This document shows, piece by piece, positions 1-8,085 of a stretch of DNA of 18,443 bases. Source of the DNA: JBMYZL01 sp965661765 (GTDB lineage Bacteria; Bacteroidota; Bacteroidia; Flavobacteriales_D; Sanyastnellaceae); NCBI GenBank assembly GCA_965661765.1, contig CBFIFE010000055.1:1-18443 (forward strand), in the 5' to 3' direction. Below the pieces are notes generated by a model. That model had not been told where the DNA came from, ran no database searches, and was given only the letters and a program-made list of their open reading frames with translations. The stretch's first letter is position 1, and every line of letters begins with the position of its first letter. Made by a program: the position numbers and the translations under genes.

Positions 1-29
1 CTCCAATCGGAGGAGCAGGCCCTTTCCAT

Positions 30-49
30 GCGGGAATGCAATTCCACGC
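30..49. terminator. Small hairpin downstream of the DUF4295 gene, possible weak terminator
   Basis: The arms GGAAT (33-37) and ATTCC (41-45) pair around a three-base loop, and GCG (30-32) pairs with CGC (47-49) across one bulged base. It lies just after the stop codon of the minus-strand DUF4295 gene. No T-run follows within the window, so it may be a processing or attenuation hairpin rather than a terminator. The operon probably continues past the window edge; in Bacteroidota ftsY is a common next gene. Confidence 0.3.
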
Positions 50-56
50 GGAGGAA

Positions 57-212
57 TCAGTTCTTGGCGAACCAATCCTTCACCTTGTCATTGTGCACGA
101 TTTCCTCGCGGAAACTGTAAGCGCCTGACTTCGTATTGCGAACCATCTTGATGACCTTCGTGTGCTCCTTACCGCCTCCGGTCTGCAACGATGCAACTGT
201 CTTCTTTGCCAT
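57..212 (-). CDS. DUF4295 family small protein
   Basis: This encodes a 51-residue basic protein beginning MAKKTVASLQTGGGKEHTKV and ending DWFAKN. That pattern is the small DUF4295 protein found next to rpmG in Bacteroidota; its role is not established, though the setting suggests a ribosome-associated protein. The start ATG lies 7 nt after the rpmG stop codon, so the two genes are almost certainly co-transcribed. The length is normal for the family and the frame is intact. It contains GAYSFREEIV, the family's usual central motif. I identified it from remembered family sequences, not from a search. Confidence 0.9.
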   Translation of the reverse strand: MAKKTVASLQTGGGKEHTKVIKMVRNTKSGAYSFREEIVHNDKVKDWFAKN

Positions 213-219
213 GATTCAA

Positions 220-402
220 TTATTTGATCTCTTTGTGGACCGTGTACTTGCGCAACACGGGATTGAACTTTTTCAACTCGATGCGTTCCGGTGTGTTCTT
301 CCGGTTTTTCGTCGTGATGTACCGTGACATCCCCGGCATGCCAGAGTCCTTGTGCTCTGTGCATTCCAAAATGACTTGTACGCGATTGCCTTTCTTGGCC
401 AT
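220..402 (-). CDS. rpmG: 50S ribosomal protein L33
   Basis: This encodes a 60-residue protein beginning MAKKGNRVQVILECTEHK and ending YTVHKEIK. It is the Bacteroidota form of L33, a structural protein of the large ribosomal subunit. It has a single cysteine, so it lacks the paired CxxC zinc motifs of the zinc-binding L33 form. The central TTKNRKNTPERIELKKFNP motif is characteristic. It is the first gene of the operon in this window, 20 nt behind a promoter-like sequence at 422-453. In many relatives rpmB (L28) precedes rpmG; here the upstream neighbour is the divergent ftsK, so rpmB must lie elsewhere. Confidence 0.96.
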   Translation of the reverse strand: MAKKGNRVQVILECTEHKDSGMPGMSRYITTKNRKNTPERIELKKFNPVLRKYTVHKEIK

Positions 403-421
403 GGTTCAGGAATTGAGGGTG

Positions 422-453
422 CAAATATAAGACATTCCTTGAGACACACACAA
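422..453 (-). promoter_or_regulatory. Bacteroidota-type promoter of the rpmG operon
   Basis: On the minus strand TTG (451-453) is followed by a 21-nt spacer and TATATTTG (422-429). This matches the Bacteroidota primary sigma-factor pattern (-33 TTG, -7 TAnnTTTG). Transcription would start near 415, leaving a leader of about 13 nt before the rpmG ATG at 402. Confidence 0.75.
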
Positions 454-522
454 GGGTTGGTGGAAAACCTGATTTGGCAATGCCCAAGATGTGTTCAGCC
501 TGCGTGTAATTTCGTGAGTTCA

Positions 523-3132
523 ATGGCCGCGAACACGAGAAAAACAACCAAGAAGCCGAAAGCCGCCGCAGCCAAGGGCCCCGCGAAGACTGGACAGAAA
601 AAGGCTGCCCAATCCAATCGGTGGACTGCGCTCAAGCGGCTGTGGAGGCATCCGAGATTCCGGGGCATCCGGGGCATCTTCGGGATGAGTGTTGCGGTTT
701 TCCTGGCAGGGGCGCTGATCAGCGGTTTGTTCACTGGCGGCCGCGACTATTTGCTCATCGCCTCCGGCACCATCGAAGCGAGCGGAGCCGACGGAGCGCA
801 TGGTGCCCAAGAAACGCTCGAACCCTACCACAACTTGTTGGGTGCCATGGGCGCGCGCGCCGCGTTTTGGTTGTCTCGGCAGGCCTTGGGCTTGGGGGCG
901 CTGGCCCTCCCCGTTTGGCTGTTCTTGCTGTCCTGGCCGATGGTCACTGGAAGCCGCATCGCCCGCAGCTGGCGGATTTTCCGGCACACGCTTTTGGCTG
1001 CGTTGGTGTTGCCGTGGGCCTTGGGGTTTGCTTTGCACTTGACGCATGGGCTGGGGAAGCCTGCATGGGATCACGCGGTGGGCGCGTCAGGTCGTCTCCT
1101 GGTGAATGCATCGCTGCTGAATTTGGGGGCTTGGGGAACGGGATTGGTTTTGTTGACCATTGTTTTGGGCGGTTTGGTCTATTATATACCAAACCTGTTC
1201 GTCCTCTCCCCCCCGTCAGTCTCTCCAGAGCGCAAGACCACGCCGAAGCCCGAACCCGAGCCGAGAGCCGAGCCCAAGCCCGAGCCGAGAGCCGAACCGA
1301 AGCCCGAGCCGAAGCCTGAGCCGGCAGCACAAATGGCGGCGTCAGAAGACGACGCAGACAGCCCGCCCTGGGAAACCGATGCCCCAAAGGCCCCGCCTGT
1401 GGTTGAGAATCGCCCGGCGGCGGGGAAGGAAAGAACGGCGTTGGACGAAGTTTTGGCGGATTTGTTGGGCGAATCGTCGACCGAGCCGGAACAGCCAGCA
1501 GCGCCCAAAGCACCGGAGCCGACGCCCGCGGAGCCGCTTGAAGGGGTGTCCTTCGAAGTCAAGCTCAGCCAAGAGGAAGAGCAAGTGGACGAGCGGGAAA
1601 TCGACAAGAAGGTCAAGGAGTTCGGCGAATACGATCCGACGCTGGACTTGAGTCGTTTTCAATTGCCCAAACTCGACTTGCTGGTGCATCACGGCGACGG
1701 GGCGAAGCGTGTTTCAGCCGTGGAGCTCGAGGCCAACAAGGAGCAAATCATCAACACGCTTCGGAACTTCAAAATCGAAGTGTCGAAGATTTCTGCGGAT
1801 GTCGGACCGACGGTGACCTTGTACGAGATTGTTCCAGCGCCGGGGGTTCGGATTTCGAAAATCAAGAACCTCGAAGACGACATTGCCTTGAGCCTTTCCG
1901 CGTTGGGCATCCGAATCATCGCGCCGATTCCCGGACGAGGGACCATCGGCATTGAGGTGCCCAACAGCGATCCCGACGTGGTGTCCATGCGGTCGTTGAT
2001 TGCTTCGGACAAGTTCCAAAAATCGGATGGCGCACTTCCCATTGCCATCGGCAAAACCATTTCGAACGAGACCTACGTCTTCGATCTCGCGAAGATGCCC
2101 CACCTGTTGATGGCGGGTGCGACGGGTCAGGGAAAGTCGGTGGGCTTGAACGCGATGCTCGTGAGCATGTTGTACAGGAAGCACCCGTCGCAGCTCAAGT
2201 TTGTGCTGGTGGATCCGAAGAAGGTGGAGTTGACGTTGTTCAATCACATTGAGCGGCATTATTTGGCCAAACTTCCAGGCGAAGAAGATGCCATCATCAC
2301 GGACACTTCCAAGGTCGTTTCCACCCTCAACTCCTTGTGCGTCGAAATGGACCAGCGCTACGACTTGCTCAAAGACGCGCAGTGCCGAAACATCAAGGAA
2401 TACAACGCAAAATTCGTGCGGCGGCGGCTCAACCCCGAGGAAGGACACCGCTACCTGCCCTACATCGTGTTGATTGTCGACGAATTCGCCGACCTCATCA
2501 TGACGGCGGGCAAAGAAGTGGAGACCCCGATTGCGCGACTGGCCCAGCTTGCCCGGGCGATCGGGATCCATTTGATCATCGCCACACAGCGGCCGTCGGT
2601 CAACATCATCACCGGCACCATCAAGGCGAACTTCCCTGCCCGCATCGCGTTTCGGGTCACGTCCAAAATCGACTCGCGAACCATCCTCGACGCCGGGGGT
2701 GCAGACCAACTCATCGGTCGCGGCGACATGCTGATGTCCACAGGAAACGACTTGATTCGCTTGCAATGTGGGTTCGTGGATACGCCGGAGGTGGAGGAAA
2801 TCTGTGAATACATCGGCAGCCAACAGGGGTATCCCGATGCGTTCATTTTGCCGGAGCCTGCTGTCGAAGCGGGGGGCGAGGGTGGCAATGGGAACGCGGA
2901 GGCCGAAGAGCGAGACGCGATGTTTGCCGATGCCGCCCGGTGCATTGTCTTGCACCAGCAGGGTTCGACTTCCCTGCTCCAGCGCAAGCTCAAGTTGGGT
3001 TACAGCCGAGCCGGCCGCATCATGGATCAGCTCGAACATGCTGGCATCATCGGTCCGTTCAAAGGGTCAAAAGCCCGAGAGGTTTTGATTCCGGACGAGA
3101 TGACTTTGGAACAACTCTTGCAGAACGAGTGA
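523..3132 (+). CDS. ftsK: DNA translocase FtsK
   Basis: This 869-residue FtsK/SpoIIIE family ATPase pumps DNA during chromosome segregation and division at the septum. After a basic N-terminus, about four membrane segments lie at roughly residues 52-72, 112-138, 150-170 and 195-222. A Pro/Glu/Lys linker of about 130 residues follows. The motor carries Walker A GATGQGKS (532-539) and Walker B LIVDEFADL (catalytic D653-E654). The C-terminal winged-helix gamma domain (about 799-866, containing LGYSRAGRIMDQLE) is the part known to read KOPS/SRS-type sequences in the family. I chose the ATG at 523, which starts MAANTRKTTKKPK; the reading frame is open further upstream, but that stretch overlaps the divergent rpmG promoter. 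Only a poor -7-like box (TAATTTCG, 507-514) precedes it. lolA follows directly. Confidence 0.97.
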   Translation: MAANTRKTTKKPKAAAAKGPAKTGQKKAAQSNRWTALKRLWRHPRFRGIRGIFGMSVAVFLAGALISGLFTGGRDYLLIASGTIEASGADGAHGAQETLEPYHNLLGAMGARAAFWLSRQALGLGALALPVWLFLLSWPMVTGSRIARSWRIFRHTLLAALVLPWALGFALHLTHGLGKPAWDHAVGASGRLLVNASLLNLGAWGTGLVLLTIVLGGLVYYIPNLFVLSPPSVSPERKTTPKPEPEPRAEPKPEPRAEPKPEPKPEPAAQMAASEDDADSPPWETDAPKAPPVVENRPAAGKERTALDEVLADLLGESSTEPEQPAAPKAPEPTPAEPLEGVSFEVKLSQEEEQVDEREIDKKVKEFGEYDPTLDLSRFQLPKLDLLVHHGDGAKRVSAVELEANKEQIINTLRNFKIEVSKISADVGPTVTLYEIVPAPGVRISKIKNLEDDIALSLSALGIRIIAPIPGRGTIGIEVPNSDPDVVSMRSLIASDKFQKSDGALPIAIGKTISNETYVFDLAKMPHLLMAGATGQGKSVGLNAMLVSMLYRKHPSQLKFVLVDPKKVELTLFNHIERHYLAKLPGEEDAIITDTSKVVSTLNSLCVEMDQRYDLLKDAQCRNIKEYNAKFVRRRLNPEEGHRYLPYIVLIVDEFADLIMTAGKEVETPIARLAQLARAIGIHLIIATQRPSVNIITGTIKANFPARIAFRVTSKIDSRTILDAGGADQLIGRGDMLMSTGNDLIRLQCGFVDTPEVEEICEYIGSQQGYPDAFILPEPAVEAGGEGGNGNAEAEERDAMFADAARCIVLHQQGSTSLLQRKLKLGYSRAGRIMDQLEHAGIIGPFKGSKAREVLIPDEMTLEQLLQNE
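1243..1323 (+). repeat. Pro-Glu/Lys/Arg-Ala tandem repeat in the FtsK linker
   Basis: Twenty-seven codons encode a run of PKPEP and PRAE units between the membrane part and the motor of FtsK. The DNA is correspondingly repetitive (cccgagccgagagccgag). FtsK linkers are known to vary in length and to be low in complexity, so this tract probably changes copy number between strains. Confidence 0.8.
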
Positions 3133-3148
3133 CCATGCAGCACCTTTG
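3118..3148 (+). promoter_or_regulatory. Possible lolA promoter inside the end of ftsK
   Basis: TTG (3118-3120), a 20-nt spacer and CACCTTTG (3141-3148) fit the Bacteroidota promoter pattern with one mismatch (CA for TA). It ends 4 nt before the ATG at 3153, so a transcript from it would have almost no leader. This would let lolA be expressed separately from ftsK. Confidence 0.35.
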
Positions 3149-3152
3149 TAGA

Positions 3153-3815
3153 ATGAATTGGATCCAGCAGTTGCGGACGGCAGGAATGGCAGTTGTGGGT
3201 TTGGCCTTGATGAGTGTTCAGCTTTCAGCCCAAACCGGTGAAGACCTCCTTCGCACCTTGAGCGACAAGGCAAAGACCTACGAAACCGTTCTTGCCACGT
3301 ACACCTCCACGCTGACCGACAAGGTCGCAGATTTCGAAGCTGTCCAAGACGGGACCATTCGGATTTCGGGTGACAAGTACCACTTGGACCTGGGCGATTA
3401 TGTGGTGATTTCCAACGGCGCCTCTGTCTGGACCTATGATGTAAGCATGCACGAATGCATGGTGGATGACGCGGAGGAATTGGCGGCGGACGGGATGGAT
3501 CCGGCGAAGTTGTTCACGATTTGGGAGGATGATTTCAAGACAGAGGACAAAGGTGTGACGGAAGTCAACGGCAAGGCTGTGCGCCAAATCAACCTCTACC
3601 CCACTTCCGCCGACGCGCAGGCGTTTCACACAATCGTTCTGTACATCGATGAAGCGGCGCTGGAAATGGTTCGGGCTGTGGTCAAAGGGCGTGAAGGGAC
3701 GGACGTGACCTATGATGTCAAGTCGTTCAGCCCGGGCGCGATCATCAACCCGGCGGTGTTTTCGTTCAAAGAGGCGGACTTCCCTGGGGTGACGGTGATT
3801 GACAACCGGTTGTAA
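3153..3815 (+). CDS. lolA: Outer membrane lipoprotein carrier protein LolA-like
   Basis: This encodes about 220 residues: an N-terminal signal peptide (MNWIQQLRTAG..., cleavage near SAQ-TGEDLL) followed by a LolA-like fold. The pattern of amphipathic strands (DGTIRISGDKYHLDLGDY, NGASVWTYDVSMHECMVDD) matches periplasmic carriers that ferry lipoproteins to the outer membrane. No lipobox cysteine is present, consistent with a soluble periplasmic protein. It sits immediately after ftsK, the usual arrangement in Flavobacteriia. An in-frame ATG at 3135, two bases after the ftsK stop, is an alternative start adding six residues. I prefer 3153 because it begins a cleaner signal peptide and lies just behind a promoter-like box, but this choice is uncertain. 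Confidence 0.82.
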   Translation: MNWIQQLRTAGMAVVGLALMSVQLSAQTGEDLLRTLSDKAKTYETVLATYTSTLTDKVADFEAVQDGTIRISGDKYHLDLGDYVVISNGASVWTYDVSMHECMVDDAEELAADGMDPAKLFTIWEDDFKTEDKGVTEVNGKAVRQINLYPTSADAQAFHTIVLYIDEAALEMVRAVVKGREGTDVTYDVKSFSPGAIINPAVFSFKEADFPGVTVIDNRL

Positions 3816-3828
3816 CAGGGACGAGGAA

Positions 3829-3955
3829 GACTAGGGAGTGACTAGGGGGACTAGGGTGACTAGGGAGACTAGGGAGACTAGGGAGACTAGGGAGCCTAGG
3901 GAGCCCAGGGGGGGTGAGGGTGACTAGGGAGACTAGGGGGTTGAGGGTTGAGGGG
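3829..3955 (+). repeat. G-rich tandem repeat, unit GACTAGGGA
   Basis: About ten imperfect copies of a 9-10 bp unit occupy the space between lolA and the next gene. CTAGGG occurs at 3831, 3842, 3851, 3860, 3869, 3878, 3887, 3896, 3924 and 3933, so from 3842 to 3896 the spacing is exactly 9 bp. No coding content is visible. Runs of GGG with 6-nt loops fit the G-quadruplex pattern on the plus strand. Confidence 0.9.
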
Positions 3956-3999
3956 AAAGGGCGAACTTGCGGCGCTCAAACCAAGGATTTCCAGCTGTG

Positions 4000-4893
4000 A
4001 TGCGAACTTTGATGATGGGGCTGGCGTGGATGGTCGGTTGGACTGCTTGGGCGCATGCGCCCGCTTTTGGCCAAGGAAGCCCTTCGCTGGTGGACAAAGT
4101 GATCGGGGATCAGGAAGCCCCCAAATGGTACATCAGCTGGGGATACAACCGATCGGCATACACCCAGAGCAATGTGCATATCCGAGGCATGGGGGCGAAT
4201 GGCCCGTTCGATTTGACCTTCGCAAGTGCCAAGGCGCAAGACATGCCTGAACGCTTTCAGCCCAAGGTCTATTTTCATCCCGGGCTGTTCACCATTCCGC
4301 AATTTGATGTGCGGGTGGCGCGCGCGGTGGGGGGCGGCTGGAAGCTGGGCTTGGGTTGGGATCACATGAAGTACAAACTCTCAGACCAAACCCTGTCCGC
4401 CTCTGGCCATGCGGCAGCGGGGGATTTGGCCATTGCGGGTGTCACGGATGCTTTGGCGTTGGATCCGGAGGCGCAGATGCACATGACGGAGGGTGAGTTG
4501 CCCTGGGCTGATGGATTCAATTTCGAGCACAGCGACGGGGTCAATTTCGTTCGCGTTTCGCTGGAACGCGAGCACCCCCTTTTCGCAAGGGGAAGTCGCG
4601 GCGGCGGCCTGAATGCCTTCGTGATGGGGTCGGCCGGGCTGGCGGTGTGCAGCACGGACTTCACATGGGCCGGGGAGCGGACGAAGAACAAACAGCACGT
4701 CAGTGGCTTCGGCGCTTCCGTTCATGGTGGCTTGCGGCTTTACGGCACACCTCGACTTTTTGTCCAAACCACGGCACAGGCCGGTGTGTTGTCCTTGCCC
4801 TGGATTCGAATTCAAGGTGCTGGAGACGCTGCTGCAGACCAACGATTTGGGTTTGCCGAGTTCGCGTTCGCGGTGGGATACGCTTGGAACTAG
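4000..4893 (+). CDS. Predicted secreted/outer-membrane protein of unknown function
   Basis: This encodes 297 residues. It starts MRTLMMGLAWMVGWTAWAHA, a clear signal peptide with cleavage near AFGQ-GSPS. The rest has many short alternating hydrophobic/aromatic stretches (WYISWGYNRSAY, GLGWDHMKY, AFVMGSAGLAV, GASVHGGLRLYG) and ends FAEFAFAVGYAWN. This resembles an outer-membrane beta-barrel of the small porin-like type, but I do not recognise a named family. An upstream TTG at 3967 is in frame, but the ATG at 4000 starts the signal peptide. The gene sits between two related G-rich tandem repeats, and its TAG stop codon lies in the first CTAGGG-like unit of the downstream tract. The function is unknown. 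Confidence 0.75.
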   Translation: MRTLMMGLAWMVGWTAWAHAPAFGQGSPSLVDKVIGDQEAPKWYISWGYNRSAYTQSNVHIRGMGANGPFDLTFASAKAQDMPERFQPKVYFHPGLFTIPQFDVRVARAVGGGWKLGLGWDHMKYKLSDQTLSASGHAAAGDLAIAGVTDALALDPEAQMHMTEGELPWADGFNFEHSDGVNFVRVSLEREHPLFARGSRGGGLNAFVMGSAGLAVCSTDFTWAGERTKNKQHVSGFGASVHGGLRLYGTPRLFVQTTAQAGVLSLPWIRIQGAGDAAADQRFGFAEFAFAVGYAWN

Positions 4894-4992
4894 GGGTGAC
4901 CAGGGGGACCAAGGAACTAGGGTGACCAGGGAGACCAGGGAACTAAGGTGACCAGGGAACTAGGGAGACCAGGGGGACCAGGGGACGAGGGG
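4888..4992 (+). repeat. Second G-rich tandem repeat, unit GACCAGGGA / AACTAGGG
   Basis: Roughly ten degenerate 9-10 bp copies (tgaccaggg, gaccaggga, aactaggg) fill the convergent intergenic space between the beta-barrel-like gene and the LysM gene. The unit differs mainly by T to C from the GACTAGGGA unit at 3829-3955, so the two tracts are clearly related. The stop codon of the upstream gene falls in the first unit. I see no classical terminator here. Confidence 0.85.
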
Positions 4993-5009
4993 GGAGAAGG
5001 CGCGATGGG

Positions 5010-6491
5010 TTACCAGCCATACGGGCTGTTGAGGATGTCCCGCGAGAAATTGAACGAGGGAGCGGGCGCGGCGGATGGTTTGTCTCCGGACGAAGGGCTG
5101 CACGGGAGGGGGATCCACCAGCCGTCGGAAAATTGCTCGATTTGCCAAGATTGATTGCGCCAAGCCCGTCCTGAGGACTCGGCTCGCCAAATGAAATGAT
5201 GGGAGATGGGTGCTGGGACCGGAGCGCCAATCGGAAAATCGTTGCACCAGCTGGCCGACTCGAGGACCGCATCATGGGCCAACATGGCATACTGGGAAGG
5301 GTCTGTGCCCGTCAGGTCCCGATATGGCCAGAACCGATAGAGGGTGGTGGTGTCAGCCCAATCGGCGAAGTCCGCCGTCGGGGTGATCAGGCGGGTGTGG
5401 TGGAGGAGCCGGTGTTCGAGAAATTCGTAGTCCCTGGCGTCGGGGTGCATGAGGAGGCGGGTCTCGATCGAGTCGGCTTTGAGGAGTTCGTTTTGCAGAT
5501 GGGCGACCATGGCACGGGAGGATTTCCCTGAGGGAACCGCAAAAACGTGCGTGCGTGAGGTGTCAAGCATGGCGCTGACCCCCTCGGCGAAACGCGGGCT
5601 GACGAGGTGACGGACGAGGGGGGAGTCGCTGGAGTCGCGAGCCGCGGTGAAGGCGGCAGCAAAGGCCTCCTCGAGGTCGGCATCGTGAAGGCCCGTGGCC
5701 AGCATCGTGACTTGCTCACCCGCATAGCACCGTGCAGCTGTGGTACCGAGCAGTCGGGCTGCCGCCAAAGGGTCGGGTTCAGCCACAAAAACATGGTCAC
5801 CCTTGGAGAGGATCTTGTCCGCGCTCGATGCCAGTGCCCAATGCGGCTTGCCGAGCAGGGCGGAGACGTCGAGGGCAGAGTCGAGGGTTTGGGTCCGCAA
5901 CGGGCCGAAGACGGCATCGGCCCAAAGGAGGTCGGGAAGGGACCAAGTTTCGCCCAAACTGTCCGGGGCTGAATCCACCACACGCAACGAAACGTCCATG
6001 CCGGCGGAGGTGAGTTCCTCGGCCGCCCAACGCATGCCGTAATAAAACTCCAAGCTGATTTGCCGAAGCCGGACAACCCGCGGGTCTTCGATTCCGCCCA
6101 TGAGGGTGTCCGCATCGAACTGGAATGGCAGGATGGCGAGGAGCTTCAATGTGTCGGCGGAAGTCAGGACCGGCAGGGTGCGAGGCAACGTGTCGACCGG
6201 ATGGGGCTCGTCAAATGACACCAAGACGGGGATGTCCGGGAGGGTGGCGGGTTGTGGGAGGCGCAGCGTATCGCCGGGTTGCAACCCCGCCGCCAAAATC
6301 TGGGGGTTCAGCGATTGCAGTTCGTTGACGCCCACATTGTGCAAGCGGGCAATGCCGTACCAAGTTTGTTGGGGCTGGACGAGGTGGGTGGACGGGTGGG
6401 TTTGGCCTGAAACTGTCGAGATGGACAACTCGAAGAGCCCAGCCAAAGCCCAGAAAACCCACAACAACCATTTCATTTTCAACGATTTCAT
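5010..6491 (-). CDS. LysM domain / periplasmic binding protein-like secreted protein
   Basis: This encodes 493 residues. A signal peptide (about 1-29, ending SISTVSGQ) is followed by one LysM domain (about 36-80; TWYGIARLHNVGVNELQSLN, PGDTLRLP) that should bind peptidoglycan. The remaining 380 residues or so look like a type I periplasmic-binding fold (LLAILPFQFDAD, FYYGMRWAAEELTSAGMDV, ADAVFGP), as in receptor-like ABC substrate-binding proteins. Such LysM-PBP fusions are familiar in Flavobacteriia; the ligand is unknown. The ATG is only 6 nt after the guaA stop codon, so the two genes are probably one transcript. A second ATG five codons in (MKWLLW) is an alternative start. No transporter permease or ATPase is nearby, which suggests a wall-associated sensor or scaffold rather than an uptake component. 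Confidence 0.82.
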   Translation of the reverse strand: MKSLKMKWLLWVFWALAGLFELSISTVSGQTHPSTHLVQPQQTWYGIARLHNVGVNELQSLNPQILAAGLQPGDTLRLPQPATLPDIPVLVSFDEPHPVDTLPRTLPVLTSADTLKLLAILPFQFDADTLMGGIEDPRVVRLRQISLEFYYGMRWAAEELTSAGMDVSLRVVDSAPDSLGETWSLPDLLWADAVFGPLRTQTLDSALDVSALLGKPHWALASSADKILSKGDHVFVAEPDPLAAARLLGTTAARCYAGEQVTMLATGLHDADLEEAFAAAFTAARDSSDSPLVRHLVSPRFAEGVSAMLDTSRTHVFAVPSGKSSRAMVAHLQNELLKADSIETRLLMHPDARDYEFLEHRLLHHTRLITPTADFADWADTTTLYRFWPYRDLTGTDPSQYAMLAHDAVLESASWCNDFPIGAPVPAPISHHFIWRAESSGRAWRNQSWQIEQFSDGWWIPLPCSPSSGDKPSAAPAPSFNFSRDILNSPYGW

Positions 6492-6497
6492 TCCAAG

Positions 6498-8030
6498 CTA
6501 TTCCCATTCAATGGTCGCCGGCGGTTTCGAACTGATGTCATACACCACCCGGTTGACACCACGGACTTTGTTGATGATTTCGTTTGAGACCGTCGCCAAG
6601 AATTCATAAGGCAAGTGGCACCAATCGGCCGTCATGCCATCCGTTGATGTGACCGCCCGCAGCGCCACCGCCTGCTCATAGGTGCGTTCATCGCCCATGA
6701 CACCGACAGACTGCACGGGCAGAAGAATTGCGCCGGCTTGCCAAACTTCATCATACAGGCCAGCGTTCCGAAGTCCTTGAATCCAAATGTGATCCACTTC
6801 TTGCAGAATGCCGACCTTTTCCGGGGTGATGTCGCCCAGGATGCGAATGGCCAAACCCGGCCCGGGGAATGGATGCCGGCCGAGAAGGTCCTTTCGAATG
6901 CCCAGGGCCTTGCCCACGCGACGGACTTCGTCCTTGAACAACAAGCGAAGGGGTTCCACGACGTCGAGTTTCATGTAATCCGGCAACCCGCCCACGTTGT
7001 GGTGGCTTTTGATGGTGGCGGAAGGGCCGCCAGTCGCCGACAAACTTTCAATGACGTCGGGATAAATGGTCCCTTGGCCAAGGAATTGCGCATCGCCGAT
7101 GGCGTGGGAGGCCTCGTCGAAGACTTCAATGAACGTTCGGCCGATGGCCTTGCGCTTCCGCTCGGGATCGGACTCGCCCGCGAGTGCGGCCATGAACTTG
7201 TCCGCTGCGCGCACCCCGCGGACATTGAGCCCCATGTGCTCGTAGTCCGTCAGGACCTGCTCAAATTCGTTCTTGCGCAGCAAACCGTTGTCGACAAAAA
7301 TGCAATGAAGCTGGGGACCGATGGCCCTGTGCAGCAACTGGGCCGCAACCGTGCTGTCCACACCACCTGAGAGACCGAGAATGACCGCTGCCGATCCGAT
7401 CTTTTGCTGAAGCGTCGCCACCGTTTCTTCGATGAAATTGGAAGGAGTCCAATCCCCTGTGCACCCGCAAATGTCCAGGACGAAGTTCGACAGCAAGCGC
7501 GGACCATCCGTGCTGTGCCAAACCTCGGGGTGAAATTGAATCCCCCAGACTGGACGAGCCACATCGCGAAATCCCGCATGACGGACGTCGCTGGTGCTGC
7601 AGAGCACCTCGTAGCCCTCCCCGATCGAGGCGATGGTGTCGCCGTGGGACATCCACACTTGAGAACCCGTCGAAACCCCGCTGAACAGGGGGTCTGTGCC
7701 GTGGACCGCAGCGAGGTTTGCGCGGCCGTACTCCCGCGTGTCGGAGGCCTCGACCTGTCCACCGTTGAGGGTGGCGAGGTATTGCGCGCCGTAACAAACC
7801 CCGAGAACAGGCACGACCCCGAGAATCCCCGAGAGCTCCGGGCGAGGCGCCGCCTCTTCCCGAACACTGTGCGGCGAGCCGCTGAGAATGACGCCCTTCA
7901 CATCATCGGGCAGGCCATCAAAGGCGTGCCAAGGAATGATTTCAGAATAGACGTTGAGCTCCCGGACACGCCGGGCAATCAACTGGGTATACTGGGACCC
8001 AAAGTCGAGAATCAGGATGCGCTGATGCAT
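6498..8030 (-). CDS. guaA: GMP synthase (glutamine-hydrolysing)
   Basis: This 510-residue two-domain enzyme converts XMP to GMP using glutamine and ATP, the last step of guanine nucleotide synthesis. The class I amidotransferase domain has catalytic Cys79 in GVCYGAQ and the His167/Glu169 pair in IQFHPEV. The ATP pyrophosphatase domain has the PP-loop LSGGVDST (SGGVDS at 221-226). The C-terminal dimerisation domain holds HPFPGPGLAIR and ends KPPATIEWE, the normal GuaA terminus. Length and frame are normal. The start at 8030 is fixed by the conserved beginning HQRILILDFGSQYTQLIAR. Only four bases separate this ATG from a TAACTTTG promoter box, so the message may be leaderless. maf is divergent, 55 nt away. 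Confidence 0.98.
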   Translation of the reverse strand: MHQRILILDFGSQYTQLIARRVRELNVYSEIIPWHAFDGLPDDVKGVILSGSPHSVREEAAPRPELSGILGVVPVLGVCYGAQYLATLNGGQVEASDTREYGRANLAAVHGTDPLFSGVSTGSQVWMSHGDTIASIGEGYEVLCSTSDVRHAGFRDVARPVWGIQFHPEVWHSTDGPRLLSNFVLDICGCTGDWTPSNFIEETVATLQQKIGSAAVILGLSGGVDSTVAAQLLHRAIGPQLHCIFVDNGLLRKNEFEQVLTDYEHMGLNVRGVRAADKFMAALAGESDPERKRKAIGRTFIEVFDEASHAIGDAQFLGQGTIYPDVIESLSATGGPSATIKSHHNVGGLPDYMKLDVVEPLRLLFKDEVRRVGKALGIRKDLLGRHPFPGPGLAIRILGDITPEKVGILQEVDHIWIQGLRNAGLYDEVWQAGAILLPVQSVGVMGDERTYEQAVALRAVTSTDGMTADWCHLPYEFLATVSNEIINKVRGVNRVVYDISSKPPATIEWE

Positions 8031-8034
8031 TGGG

Positions 8035-8042
8035 CAAAGTTA
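8035..8042 (-). promoter_or_regulatory. guaA -7 promoter box (TAACTTTG)
   Basis: The minus strand reads TAACTTTG, a perfect TAnnTTTG match, followed by four bases and the guaA ATG. The nearest TTG upstream (8069-8071) gives a 26-nt spacer, longer than usual, so the -33 part is doubtful. Initiation about 7 nt from the box would fall on or beside the start codon. Confidence 0.5.
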
Positions 8043-8071
8043 CTGACTTCGTTTTGCCCGGCAGCATGCAA

Positions 8072-8079
8072 TACCTTTG
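8072..8079 (+). promoter_or_regulatory. maf -7 promoter box (TACCTTTG)
   Basis: TACCTTTG is a perfect TAnnTTTG match six bases before the maf ATG at 8086. A TTTTG at 8052-8056 could act as the -33 element, but the 15-nt spacer is short. As with guaA on the opposite strand, the predicted transcript would be leaderless or nearly so. Confidence 0.5.
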
Positions 8080-8085
8080 TGGCAC

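Noticed and set aside
1714..3039. 441-codon open frame on the minus strand
   Set aside because: Fully antisense to the conserved FtsK motor; no family resemblance and no promoter.
3829..3955. CRISPR-like array
   Set aside because: Units are only 9-10 bp with no unique spacers, so this is a minisatellite.
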